Under the pieces are notes generated by a model, which did no database searches, was not told the DNA's origin, and saw only the letters and a list, made by a program, of their open reading frames with translations. Below are positions 43,639 to 51,898 of a stretch of DNA of 64,000 nt, one piece after another. Location of the stretch: positions 1-64,000 of the forward strand of contig CAVUAU010000004.1 in the NCBI GenBank assembly GCA_963739625.1. Direction: 5' to 3'. The position numbers were made by a program, and so were the translations under genes. This DNA comes from Salinimicrobium sp963739625 (GTDB taxonomy: Bacteria; Bacteroidota; Bacteroidia; Flavobacteriales; Flavobacteriaceae). Positions within the stretch are counted from its first letter, which is position 1. Every line of letters starts with the position of its first letter.

Positions 43639-43690
43639 AGGTTTAAGGATTTTATAACATATTATAATTCCAATTAAGTAGCCGAATCTC

Positions 43691-43698
43691 TAAATTTG
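43691..43698 (+). promoter_or_regulatory. Promoter -7 element of sod
   Basis: TAAATTTG, a full match to TAnnTTTG, 39 bases before the ATG. The -33 region lacks a clear TTTG. Confidence 0.55.
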
Positions 43699-43736
43699 GA
43701 GTTGATCTAAGTAATAACATTTAAAAAAGTATAACT

Positions 43737-44345
43737 ATGGCTTTTGAGTTACCAAAACTAAAATACGCATTTGATGCATTGGAGCCTCACATTGACGCAA
43801 GAACAATGGAGATCCACCACGATAAACACCACGCCGGATACACGAATAAGTTGAACGATGCTGTAAAAGGTACCGACATGGAAGGTAAAAACATCGAGAA
43901 CATCCTCAACAATCTCGATATGGACAATAAGGCCGTGCGCAACAATGGGGGCGGTTACTACAACCACAACCTTTACTGGGAGATCATGTCTCCAAACGGA
44001 GGCGGAAAACCTTCGGGTGAATTGGCCAGCGCAATTGACAAGAAATTTGGTTCTTTCAGCGCTTTTAAAGATGAATTCTCGAAAGCCGGAGCAACAAGAT
44101 TTGGATCTGGATGGGCATGGCTTTGCGTAAAAGATGGCGGAGAGTTGGACATTTGTTCTACTCCTAACCAGGATAACCCACTTATGCCGGGTGTTGGCTG
44201 CGGCGGAACTCCTATTCTTGGAATGGACGTTTGGGAGCATGCATACTACCTCAAATACCAAAACCAGAGACCGGCTTATATTGAAGCGTTCTTTAACGTG
44301 ATTAACTGGGAAGAAGTATCCAAAAGATACGCTCAGCAAAAATAG
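43737..44345 (+). CDS. sodA: Superoxide dismutase (Fe/Mn type)
   Basis: 202 residues. The metal ligands are His27 (MEIHHDKHHAGY), His77 (YYNHNLYW), Asp164 and His168 (MDVWEHAYYLKYQ). It converts superoxide to hydrogen peroxide and oxygen in the cytoplasm. GGGKPSG and GWAWL are standard. Metal preference (Fe or Mn) cannot be fixed from sequence alone, so the symbol is provisional. It carries its own promoter and a strong terminator; the adjacent convergent element is small-RNA candidate copy B. Confidence 0.95.
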   Translation: MAFELPKLKYAFDALEPHIDARTMEIHHDKHHAGYTNKLNDAVKGTDMEGKNIENILNNLDMDNKAVRNNGGGYYNHNLYWEIMSPNGGGKPSGELASAIDKKFGSFSAFKDEFSKAGATRFGSGWAWLCVKDGGELDICSTPNQDNPLMPGVGCGGTPILGMDVWEHAYYLKYQNQRPAYIEAFFNVINWEEVSKRYAQQK

Positions 44346-44370
44346 ATTAGGAACCTAAGGTTTCTCAAGT

Positions 44371-44407
44371 AAGCTGCCGGAAAAGGACTTTTCCGGCAGC
44401 TTTTTTT
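44371..44407 (+). terminator. Rho-independent terminator of sod
   Basis: Perfect stem AGCTGCCGGAAAA/TTTTCCGGCAGCT with a GGAC loop and a T run, about 25 bases after the stop. Confidence 0.92.
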
Positions 44408-44425
44408 ATAGAATTTATTGCACAT

Positions 44426-44515
44426 AAAAAAAGGTGGAAAGCTCCACCTTTTTTTGCCCCAAATCTACCATGAACTTAACCTACTTATGTTATGGCTTTG
44501 CTAAGATATGTAAAG
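44426..44515 (-). ncRNA. Candidate small RNA, copy B
   Basis: Reverse-complement copy of 18651-18727 with one substitution and one extra A in the A run. The minus-strand order is TTTTG, 17 bases, TATCTTAG (a -7-like box, 44502-44509), the conserved core with CATAACATAAGTAGG and TTCATGGTAGATTTGGGG, then the stem GGTGGA/TCCACC and a T run. It is convergent with sod, just beyond the sod terminator. No conserved peptide is encoded. Confidence 0.5.
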
Positions 44516-44631
44516 ACTTGATTATCAAAAACTTTTTTAGACCAACTACAGGGAAATTAGTTTAAAAACAGTGAAGATTTTTTTATGTAAGAAAGGGAAA
44601 ACAAAAAGAAGACATTGATGTAATCTACCTC

Positions 44632-46336
44632 TTACAGAGCCTCAATATCTTTAAGTTTTAACTGAAGATTTACATTCCCGTTGAATTCATTCTCTTCTAC
44701 ACAAAAAGCGGCTCTCACTTTGCCTGCATTGGCCAAAAGGTCACACTTATTGCCAAGATCAAAACCTATGGCGCTAAATCCCGGCAGAAGCCGATTTACT
44801 TTTGAGTCGGCACTTAAGATGCTTAAGGTCACCACCCACGCATTTCGCATAGCCGGTATCTGTCACTCCCGTTGCCATAAAAACAGGGCTCATGTTCCCC
44901 GGACCGTGCGGGGCGAACTGCTTTAGGATGCGGTAAAACTTTGAAGTAATGTCCTTAAGATCAATTTCTGCATCAATAGAGATCTCGGGCGTTAAGAGGT
45001 TCTTGTCGATGCTGGCGGAAACCACCTCTTCAAATTTATTTTTAAAGTTTTCATATTGCTGCTCCAGCAGGGTCAATCCTGCGGCGTATTTATGTCCTCC
45101 AAATTGTTCGATATACTCGCTGCAACCTTCAAGGGCGTCGTAAACATCAAATCCTTTGACAGATCGTGCCGAAGCAGCCAGTTTTTCTCCACTGCGCGTG
45201 AAGACAAGGGTGGGACGGTAATAAGTTTCTGTGAGTCGCGAAGCTACGATCCCAATCACACCTTTGTGCCAGTCTTCCTGGTAAACAACAGTTGTTAACC
45301 GCTCCTGCTCCTTCAATTCTTCAATTTGTGCGAGCGCTTCAAGGGTAATGGCTTGATCTGCTTCCCTTCTTTCCTTATTATAATTTTCTATCTCTGCAGC
45401 AAAGATCTTTGCCTGTGCTTCATCATTTTCGGTAAGAAGATTTACGGCATGCAAACCATGTTTCATTCGGCCGGCCGCATTGATACGGGGCGCAATAATG
45501 AAAACAACATCAGAGATGGTGAGGGTCTGCTTTTTTACCTGCTCAATAATGGCTTTAAAACCGGCCCTTGGCGCAGCATTGATCACGTTGAGACCGTGGT
45601 AGGCAAGGATTCTGTTTTCTCCTGTTATGGGAACTATGTCGGCACCAATTGCCGTAGCCACCAAATCGAGATATGGAATAAGTGTTTCAAACGGCTCCTG
45701 TCTTTTCTCTGCCAGCGCCTGTAACAGTTTGAAACCGACCCCACAGCCGCAAAGTTCTTTGTACGGATAGTTGCAGTCTGCCCTTTTTGGATCCAGAACA
45801 GCCACAGCCTGCGGGATCTCGGCTCCCGGCCTGTGGTGATCACAAATGACAAAATCAATACCTTTTTCTGAAGCATAAGCCACCTTGTCTATGGCTTTAA
45901 TTCCGCAGTCAAGAGCAATGATGAGACTGATATCATTGTCTGCTGCAAAATCAATTCCTTTATAGGAGATCCCGTAGCCCTCATCATAGCGATCTGGAAT
46001 GTAAGTGGCTACATTGGGATAAAATGTCTTTAGGTAAGAAGAAACAAGGGCAACGCTGGTCGTACCATCTACATCATAGTCGCCATAGACCATGATGTTT
46101 TCCCCTTTTTCGAGTGCCAGCTGGACCCGATTTACCGCTACCTCCATGTCCTGCATCAAAAAAGGATCGTGCAGATCTTCAAGAGAAGGCCTGAAGAACT
46201 TTTTTGCCTCTTCGAAAGTGGAAATTCCACGCTGGGCGAGTAAAGATGCGATGGGCTTGCCTACACCGAGCACTTTTTGCAGATGTGAAACTATCTCGGG
46301 ATCGGGTTTAGGTTTAAGGGTCCAGCGCATGTTCAA
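44632..46336 (-). CDS. recJ: Single-stranded-DNA-specific exonuclease RecJ (frameshifted)
   Basis: About 568 residues after correction. The DHH phosphoesterase core is visible: MVYGDYDVDGTTSVALV (Asp-x-Asp), ALDCGIKAIDKV, VICDHHRPGAEIPQA (DHH motif) and CGCGVGFKLLQAL. The DHHA1 domain has KLAASARSVKGFDVYDAL and EQFGGHKYAAGLTL (GGH motif). A C-terminal OB-type domain follows. Frame is lost near 44820-44840; the true C-terminus reads LPGFSAIGFDLGNKCDLLAN and ends LKLKDIEAL at 44632. RecJ digests single-stranded DNA 5-prime to 3-prime in recombination and mismatch repair. Confidence 0.93.
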
Positions 46337-46428
46337 TTTTTTTTAAAAGTAAAGATTTGTTTGGCTTATATTGTTCCTACAGGAACTGCAGAAAGTAAGA
46401 ATTGAAGAATTTTCCTCTTTTTGGCGCT

Positions 46429-47103
46429 TCAGGTCTTCCTGGCTCCAATAACAAGCACAATTTCTCCCTTTGGAGGTTTCTGCTCGTAATGCGCCAGTAC
46501 TTCGGCAACTGTACCTCTCACTGTTTCCTCATGCAATTTGCTTATCTCCCTTGAGACAGAGATTTGCCGGTCCTCTCCAAAAAATTCCCCTAGCTGCGCA
46601 AGCGTCTTCAGCAGTTTATGAGGAGATTCATAAAGCACAATGGTTCGGGTTTCTTCAGCAAGAAGCTGCAGCCGGGTTTGTCTTCCTTTTTTAACAGGAA
46701 GAAAGCCTTCAAAAACAAATTTATCATTAGGGAGTCCGCTGTTGACAAGTGCCGGCACAAAAGCAGTAGCTCCGGGAAGGCAGTCCACTTCTACTCCGGC
46801 CTCGATACATGCCCGCGTAAGTAAAAACCCGGGGTCACTTATAGCGGGGGTACCCGCATCGCTGATTAGTGCAATGGTTTTCCCGTTTTGGATTTGCCGC
46901 ACCACACCCTCAACCGTCTTGTGCTCGTTGTGCATGTGATGGCTTTGCATTGGGGTGTTGATCTCGAAGTGTTTCAGCAATTTCCCGCTGTTACGGGTAT
47001 CTTCGGCGAGAATAAGATCAACTTCTTTGAGAATCCTTATAGCGCGAAAAGTTATATCCTCCAGGTTACCAATTGGTGTGGGAACTAAATAAAGTTTGGA
47101 CAT
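46429..47103 (-). CDS. rsmI: 16S rRNA (cytidine-1402 2-prime-O)-methyltransferase
   Basis: 224 residues of the tetrapyrrole-methylase fold. It starts KLYLVPTPIGNLEDITFRAI, then LILAEDTRNSGKLLKHFEI, ALISDAGTPAISDPGFLLTR (the SAM-binding GTP loop) and CLPGATAFVPALVNSG. LYESPHKLLKTLAQL and SVSREISKLHEETVRG are RsmI hallmarks. It methylates C1402 in the decoding centre of 16S rRNA. It lies 9 bases after the uncharacterised 253-residue gene on the minus strand. Confidence 0.95.
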   Translation of the reverse strand: MSKLYLVPTPIGNLEDITFRAIRILKEVDLILAEDTRNSGKLLKHFEINTPMQSHHMHNEHKTVEGVVRQIQNGKTIALISDAGTPAISDPGFLLTRACIEAGVEVDCLPGATAFVPALVNSGLPNDKFVFEGFLPVKKGRQTRLQLLAEETRTIVLYESPHKLLKTLAQLGEFFGEDRQISVSREISKLHEETVRGTVAEVLAHYEQKPPKGEIVLVIGARKT

Positions 47104-47112
47104 GAATGGGTT

Positions 47113-47874
47113 TTACTCGTATTTCTTGGCTATAATATCCAGGAACCTGGTCTCATAATCTTCTTTACCTTCCCAGTTATTATAGTCCGGTTTCACCATA
47201 TTGGCAACAAAATTAAAGGCCTCCTCCTGGGTCTTTAGCGTGCTCAACTGGGAAAGCACCCGGTTATAATCTGTAGTGCTACCGTCAAACAGGTGTTTTA
47301 TAAAGGCGAGTTTGTCGTTCACACCAATATTGATCCCTTTTTTGAGGCGGTCATTGAGCGATCTCGGCCGTTCTTGTTGTCCATTTCTATTAACAGGTTC
47401 GAATTCCGGCAGTTGGTCATAATGTACTCCGCCAATGTCCTCCATATCATTTTTCTTATAGGCCGGTGGATCTACATGGTCAAAAAGTTCATCTATACGC
47501 TGGCTTTCGGCCGGCATCTGGGCAACAATGTCTTTTATTTTTTCGGTGTTGGGTTCGGTTATGGCTTCAGAGTCATCGTTGTACTCCATTCCGCTGGGAG
47601 CATATTCATCTGCTTCAACAGGCTCCTGCTTTTTTTCCTTTTTTGGTGCTGCCTCAACTTTTACAGCAGTTTCCACCGTAGGCTGCTGCTGTTTTTCCTC
47701 TTTTTTTACTTCCGAAGAAAACAAATTTGATTCGGTAAAATGCAGCACTGTCAGTTTTTCATAAAGTTGCTTGGCAAGCTCCTTTAACTCTCCGGTCGAG
47801 ACTTCCTGCGCGTCTTTAAGATGCACAATTTTTCCGGCCAAAGTTGTTAATTCCTCTTTCAGTTGCTTTTTCAT
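47113..47874 (-). CDS. Uncharacterised Bacteroidota protein with charged linker
   Basis: 253 residues in three parts. Residues 1-45 form an amphipathic helical region (LTTLAGKIVHLKDAQEVSTGELKELAKQLYEKL in pattern, leucine-rich). Residues 55-150 are charged and low-complexity, rich in Lys, Glu, Pro and Gln, and probably disordered. The C-terminal about 90 residues are helical and well formed (LNDRLKKGINIGVNDKLAFI, then FNFVANMVKPDYNNWEGK). From memory the C-terminal block is conserved across Bacteroidota without a known function. No signal peptide or membrane span. It is co-oriented with rsmI and divergent from tdk. Confidence 0.7.
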   Translation of the reverse strand: MKKQLKEELTTLAGKIVHLKDAQEVSTGELKELAKQLYEKLTVLHFTESNLFSSEVKKEEKQQQPTVETAVKVEAAPKKEKKQEPVEADEYAPSGMEYNDDSEAITEPNTEKIKDIVAQMPAESQRIDELFDHVDPPAYKKNDMEDIGGVHYDQLPEFEPVNRNGQQERPRSLNDRLKKGINIGVNDKLAFIKHLFDGSTTDYNRVLSQLSTLKTQEEAFNFVANMVKPDYNNWEGKEDYETRFLDIIAKKYE

Positions 47875-47972
47875 AACTTTAATGCTTCCCGCTCCAGGGC
47901 GGTTGTATTTTTAATAAATTTGTATCACCTTTATCGCAAGTGACCTTTGTTTTTGGTCTTGAAAAATACAAA

Positions 47973-48639
47973 ATGTTTCTCGAAAATACAGTAAATCATA
48001 AGGAGCAATTTGGGTGGATTGAAGTGATATGTGGATCGATGTTCTCGGGAAAGACCGAAGAGCTTATTCGCAGGCTCAAACGCGCGAAATTTGCAAAACA
48101 AAAGGTGGAGATCTTCAAACCTTCCATCGACATTCGCTATAACGAAGAAATGGTGGTCTCTCACGACTCCAACGAAATACGCTCCACGCCCGTGCCCGCG
48201 GCAGCTAACATAAGGTTGCTGGCCGACGATTGTGACGTGGTGGGCATTGACGAGGCACAGTTCTTTGACCAGGAGATCGTTTCGGTTTGTAATGATCTTG
48301 CCAATAAGGGCGTACGTGTCATCGTGGCCGGGCTGGATATGGACTTTAAAGGAAATCCTTTTGGGCCCATGCCCAACCTCATGGCAACTGCCGAATATGT
48401 TACGAAAGGTCCATGCCGTATGTACCCGCACCGGCAATCTTGCTCAATACAGCTATCGAAAAACAGCAAATGAAGACCTCGTTCTGCTGGGGGAAACTGA
48501 GGAATATGAGCCGCTTAGTCGCGCCGCTTTCTATAAGGCACGGTTGCGGGAAAAATTAAAGACAATGGAGGTGAAAGACCCCGAAGAAGTTAAAGATAAA
48601 AGAAGCGAACATGCCGAAAGCCAGGGAGACCGTACTTGA
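47973..48639 (+). CDS. tdk: Thymidine kinase, type II (frameshifted)
   Basis: About 221 residues after removing one extra G near 48410. The P-loop is GSMFSGKTEELIRRLKRAKF, with FKPSIDIRY, VVGIDEAQFFDQ (Walker B) and VIVAGLDMDFKGNPFGPMP. In the corrected frame the lasso region reads HAVCTRTGNLAQYSYRK; the usual CxxC zinc ligands are reduced to a single Cys, and no second pair follows. The start at 47973 (MFLENTVNHKEQFGWIEV) is favoured over an upstream ATG because it opens the conserved N-terminus. The C-terminal tail overlaps the start of alr by about 29 bases. Confidence 0.9.
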
Positions 48640-49717
48640 AATAGATCTTAATGCCCTAGCCCACAATTTTAAATATTTACGATCAAAAGTAGATAAAAAC
48701 GTCAAAATGATGGCGGTAGTCAAAGCTTTTGGCTACGGAAGCGACGTGGTGGGTATTGCCAGAAAACTTGTTAACCTGGGTGCCGATTATTTTGCGGTCG
48801 CCTATACTTCGGAAGGAGTTGCCCTTCGCAAAGCCGGCATTGAACTTCCCATTTTAGTGCTGCACCCGCAGTCTTACAATTTCGAAGAACTTATTGAGAA
48901 TTGTCTCGAGCCAAGCTTATACAGCGAATTCGTGCTTAAGGAATTCATTGAAACTGCCGAAAAACTTAACCAGAAAAATTACCCGGTACACATCAAGTTC
49001 AATACCGGACTTAACAGGCTTGGGTTTTCAATAGACGAAACAGGCGTGGTGGGTGACTTGCTCACCGGCACCCCGGCAGTAAAAGCAGCCTCTTTCTTTT
49101 CTCATCTCGCGGCAAGTGAAGACTGGCGCGAGCGGGAATTCACATTAAAACAGATCCATACTTTCCGAAAAATCGCACTGGAACTTTTTGATGTCCTGGG
49201 ATATCAGCCTTTGCTGCACATCTGCAATACCTCGGGGGTGATCAATTATCCCGAGGCGGCGTTTGATATGGTGCGCACGGGGATTGGTCTCTACGGCTTC
49301 GGAAATGAAGAAGGCGAAGACCAAAAGCTAAAACCTATTGGAACTTTAAAGACCATTATTTCCCAAATCCACGAGATCGAAAAAGGAGATTCAGTAGGTT
49401 ATAACCGTGCTTTTATAGCCGAAAGACCTACCAAAACTGCTACCCTTCCCATTGGTCATGCCGACGGAATCAACAGGCAGTACGGCAACGGTCGCGCAGG
49501 AGTCATTGTCAATGGTCATTATGCCCCCATCATTGGAAATGTTTGTATGGATATGCTCATGATAGACATTACCGGCATTGACTGTGAAGAAGGAGACGAG
49601 GTGATCATCTTTGGGGGACCTCAACACGCAACCGAATTTGCCTCAAAAGGAAATACGATTTCTTACGAATTGATCACAGGGATCTCCCAAAGGGTAAAAA
49701 GAAAGCTTGTAGAGTAA
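48611..49717 (+). CDS. alr: Alanine racemase
   Basis: 368 residues. The PLP lysine is Lys38 in MMAVVKAFGYGSD (usually VKANAYGHG). Other blocks are HIKFNTGLNRLGF, FFSHLAASEDW, VRTGIGLYGFG and, near the C-terminus, SVGYNRAFIAERPTKTATLP with the catalytic tyrosine region and GNVCMDMLMIDITG. It makes D-alanine for peptidoglycan. The asparagine in the usual KANAYG is Phe here. It overlaps the end of tdk and is followed by mscL on the same strand, so tdk-alr may be one transcript. Confidence 0.93.
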   Translation: MPKARETVLEIDLNALAHNFKYLRSKVDKNVKMMAVVKAFGYGSDVVGIARKLVNLGADYFAVAYTSEGVALRKAGIELPILVLHPQSYNFEELIENCLEPSLYSEFVLKEFIETAEKLNQKNYPVHIKFNTGLNRLGFSIDETGVVGDLLTGTPAVKAASFFSHLAASEDWREREFTLKQIHTFRKIALELFDVLGYQPLLHICNTSGVINYPEAAFDMVRTGIGLYGFGNEEGEDQKLKPIGTLKTIISQIHEIEKGDSVGYNRAFIAERPTKTATLPIGHADGINRQYGNGRAGVIVNGHYAPIIGNVCMDMLMIDITGIDCEEGDEVIIFGGPQHATEFASKGNTISYELITGISQRVKRKLVE

Positions 49718-49762
49718 AAATTAAGTATCTTTAAATAGACTAACCCTAAAACCTCGTTTTAA

Positions 49763-50200
49763 ATGGCATTTTTTAAAGATTTCAAGACCTTTTTAATGAA
49801 AGGCGATATTATCGCATTGGCCACTGCGGTAGTTGTTGGAGGCGCATTTAACAAGATCGTGTCCTCGGTTGTGGCCGATATTATTATGCCGCTAATAGGA
49901 GTAATCACCGGTGGGGTTGATTTTTCTCAAAAATTCATTTCCCTGGATGGAAAGCATTATGAAACTCTCGACGCGGCCAAAGAAGCCGAAGCCGCTGTTT
50001 TGACCTATGGAAATGTAATTCAGGCGATTATCTACTTTATTATTGTAGCTTTTTTCATATTTTTGGTACTCAGGGCGTATGAAAAGACCAAGAAAGAAAA
50101 AGAAGCGCCCAAGCTGGTCGAGCCTAAAGGACCAAGCCAGGAAGAATTGCTTACCCAGATTCGCGATGAACTGAAGAAGCAAAATACAGGTAAAGCATAA
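49763..50200 (+). CDS. mscL: Large-conductance mechanosensitive channel
   Basis: 145 residues. TM1 with the channel gate is DIIALATAVVVGGAFNKIVSSVVADIIMPLIG, preceded by the N-terminal amphipathic helix FFKDFKTFLMKG. TM2 is IQAIIYFIIVAFFIFLVLRAYE, followed by a charged cytoplasmic tail and C-terminal helix (SQEELLTQIRDELKKQN). It opens under membrane tension to release solutes on hypo-osmotic shock. The stop codon overlaps the start of the next small membrane gene. Confidence 0.95.
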   Translation: MAFFKDFKTFLMKGDIIALATAVVVGGAFNKIVSSVVADIIMPLIGVITGGVDFSQKFISLDGKHYETLDAAKEAEAAVLTYGNVIQAIIYFIIVAFFIFLVLRAYEKTKKEKEAPKLVEPKGPSQEELLTQIRDELKKQNTGKA

Positions 50201-50445
50201 TGAAAAACATCTTTTTATACTACTTCCTTTTCTTAGCCCCCGGAATCCTGCTTGCAGTTTCCTGGGACAGCTTACCTGAGTATACTAACCTGGTGCTGCT
50301 GGCACTTTACGTTTTCGTCTACAGGACGCTGCTGGACGGGATGCGTTTGAATGCCATGGGCATTCTGGAGAAAAAAGAGATATGGAAAATGGCTGTTCCC
50401 GGCATGCGCGGGAAATATGTGAAACAGTTGTACTTTCAACGATAA
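50200..50445 (+). CDS. Small membrane protein downstream of mscL
   Basis: 81 residues with two hydrophobic segments (IFLYYFLFLAPGILLAVSW and LVLLALYVFVYRTLL) and a basic C-terminal tail (GMRGKYVKQLYFQR). Its ATG overlaps the mscL stop codon by one base, so translation is likely coupled. No family is recognised; partnership with MscL is inferred only from position. Confidence 0.65.
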   Translation: MKNIFLYYFLFLAPGILLAVSWDSLPEYTNLVLLALYVFVYRTLLDGMRLNAMGILEKKEIWKMAVPGMRGKYVKQLYFQR

Positions 50446-50512
50446 ATTGAACGCTCGTAGTAACCGCTACACTGCATATTTTTAAACAACTCCTGAAGTA
50501 TTTCAGGACTAA

Positions 50513-50541
50513 ACCCTGAACTTGTTTCAGGGTCTTTTTTT
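50513..50541 (+). terminator. Rho-independent terminator of the mscL operon
   Basis: Stem ACCCTGAA/TTCAGGGT with a 5-base loop followed by a C and seven T residues, about 70 bases after the last stop. Confidence 0.88.
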
Positions 50542-50640
50542 GTTGCCCCTCATATTTAACAATTTGTGCAAAGTGGTTATAAAATTAATTCTGAAGCCAT
50601 TTTTCTTCGGAAGGCATTCTCTTTATTCTCACGAGTACAA

Positions 50641-50648
50641 TACCTTTG
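50641..50648 (+). promoter_or_regulatory. Promoter -7 element of asd
   Basis: TACCTTTG, a full match to TAnnTTTG, leaving an untranslated leader of about 105 bases that contains two strong inverted repeats. Confidence 0.55.
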
Positions 50649-50661
50649 CAGCCAGTCTCAC

Positions 50662-50694
50662 AGACCTCACAGGTTTTTGAAACCTGTGAGGTCT
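50662..50694. repeat. 33-nt inverted repeat IR-2
   Basis: Perfect 15-bp arms (AGACCTCACAGGTTT and its complement) around TTG. Same length and AGACCT/AGGTCT ends as IR-1 at 33253. Confidence 0.75.
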
Positions 50695-50710
50695 AAGGTG
50701 GAAAATTCAC

Positions 50711-50735
50711 CTCTCAAAAATGTCATTTTTGAGAG
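50711..50735. repeat. 25-bp palindrome, longest member of the AAAAATGNCATTTTT family
   Basis: 12-bp arms CTCTCAAAAATG and CATTTTTGAGAG around a single T, 26 bases before the asd ATG, inside the predicted leader. Confidence 0.8.
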
Positions 50736-50760
50736 ATCTTAAATTTAATTTACAAGAAAC

Positions 50761-51751
50761 ATGAAAATAGCAGTAGTAGGCGCTACCGGAATGGTGGGCC
50801 GCGTGATGTTACAGGTGCTGGAAGAGCGCAATTTCCCGGTAACCGAATTATTACCGGTAGCTTCAGAAAGATCAATAGGCAGCAAAGATCAAATTCAAAG
50901 ACAAAGAATACGAGGTCATAGGTTTAGAAGATGCCGTCAATCAGAGACCCGACATTGCCCTCTTTTCTGCAGGCGGTGGCACTTCCCTGGAATGGGCGCC
51001 ACAGTTCGCCGCAGTTGGCACAACCGTGATCGACAACTCTTCGGCCTGGAGGATGGATCCCGCCAAGAAACTGGTAGTCCCGGAGATCAACGCTTCAGAA
51101 ATAACTTCAGAAGACAAGATCATTGCCAACCCCAACTGTTCCACTATCCAAATGGTGATGGCTTTGGCGCCGTTGCATAAGAAATATACTATTAAACGAG
51201 TGGTAGTTTCTACTTATCAGTCGATTACAGGTACAGGCGTAAAGGCGGTACAGCAGCTGGAGAATGAATATAAGGGCGAAAAAGGTGAAATGGCTTATCC
51301 TTACCCTATTCACCGCAATGCCATTCCGCACTGCGATGTTTTTGAGGAAAATGGTTATACCAAAGAGGAGATGAAGCTTACCAATGAGACCAAAAAGATC
51401 CTTAGAGATGATACAGTAGCCGTTACTGCAACTGCGATTCGTATCCCCGTAGTGGGCGGCCACAGCGAATCTGTAAACGTAACTTTTGAAAATGATTTTG
51501 AGGTGAACGACGTGCGCAGGTTGCTCAGCGACTTCCCCGGCATCACCGTGCAGGACAATCTTGACGTGAACACCTACCCAATGCCTATTTATGCCGAAGG
51601 TAAAGACGATGTTTTCGTAGGCAGAATAAGAAGAGATCTGTCACAGCCTAATTCACTCAACATGTGGATCGTGGCCGATAACCTTAGAAAAGGTGCCGCA
51701 ACAAACGCAGTACAGATCGCAGAATACCTGGTGAAGGAAAAGCTGGTTTAA
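50761..51751 (+). CDS. asd: Aspartate-semialdehyde dehydrogenase (frameshifted)
   Basis: About 330 residues after removing an extra G at 50887. N-terminal NADP loop: VVGATGMVGRVMLQVLEERN. The catalytic cysteine is in IANPNCSTIQMVMALAPL, with STYQSITGTGVKAVQQLE after it; the active-site histidine is in RIPVVGGHSESVNVTFEND. It reduces aspartyl phosphate to the semialdehyde feeding lysine/diaminopimelate, threonine and methionine synthesis. The enzyme is normally required for cell-wall synthesis, so the break is very likely a consensus error. A leader with two inverted repeats precedes it and a terminator follows. Confidence 0.95.
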
Positions 51752-51773
51752 AATATAACTCTGGCAAAGTTCT

Positions 51774-51806
51774 AACTCTGGCAAAGTTTGGAACTTTGCC
51801 AGAGTT
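51774..51806. repeat. 33-nt inverted repeat IR-3 with adjacent half copy
   Basis: Perfect 15-bp arms AACTCTGGCAAAGTT and its complement around TGG. A left-arm copy (AACTCTGGCAAAGTT) also stands at 51758-51772, directly upstream. Confidence 0.75.
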
Positions 51807-51814
51807 GCTTTCTA

Positions 51815-51848
51815 AGGCCGCTCAAAAGGAGCGGCCTCTTGTTTTTTA
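51815..51848 (+). terminator. Rho-independent terminator of asd
   Basis: Perfect stem AGGCCGCTC/GAGCGGCCT with an AAAAG loop, followed by a T-rich stretch. Confidence 0.82.
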
Positions 51849-51870
51849 ACAGGATTTGAAGGAAATTTTC

Positions 51871-51878
51871 TACATTTA
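51871..51878 (+). promoter_or_regulatory. Promoter -7 element of the prolyl oligopeptidase gene
   Basis: TACATTTA, one mismatch to TAnnTTTG, 20 bases before the ATG; a TTTA lies 22 bases upstream. Confidence 0.5.
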
Positions 51879-51898
51879 GACTTCTTGAAATCAAACCC

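Larger units (their letters stand above)
50446..50760. other. Spacer between the mscL operon and asd with terminator and stacked inverted repeats
   Basis: Contains the terminator at 50513-50541, a small hairpin TCCTGAA/TTCAGGA before it (50491-50508), the asd -7 element (50641), the 33-nt inverted repeat IR-2 (50662-50694) and a 25-bp palindrome (50711-50735). No gene is seen. Confidence 0.75.

Noticed and set aside
50761..51180. Programmed frameshift in asd
   Set aside because: No slippery heptamer or stimulatory structure; one surplus G explains the break, and similar breaks occur in unrelated genes throughout the window.
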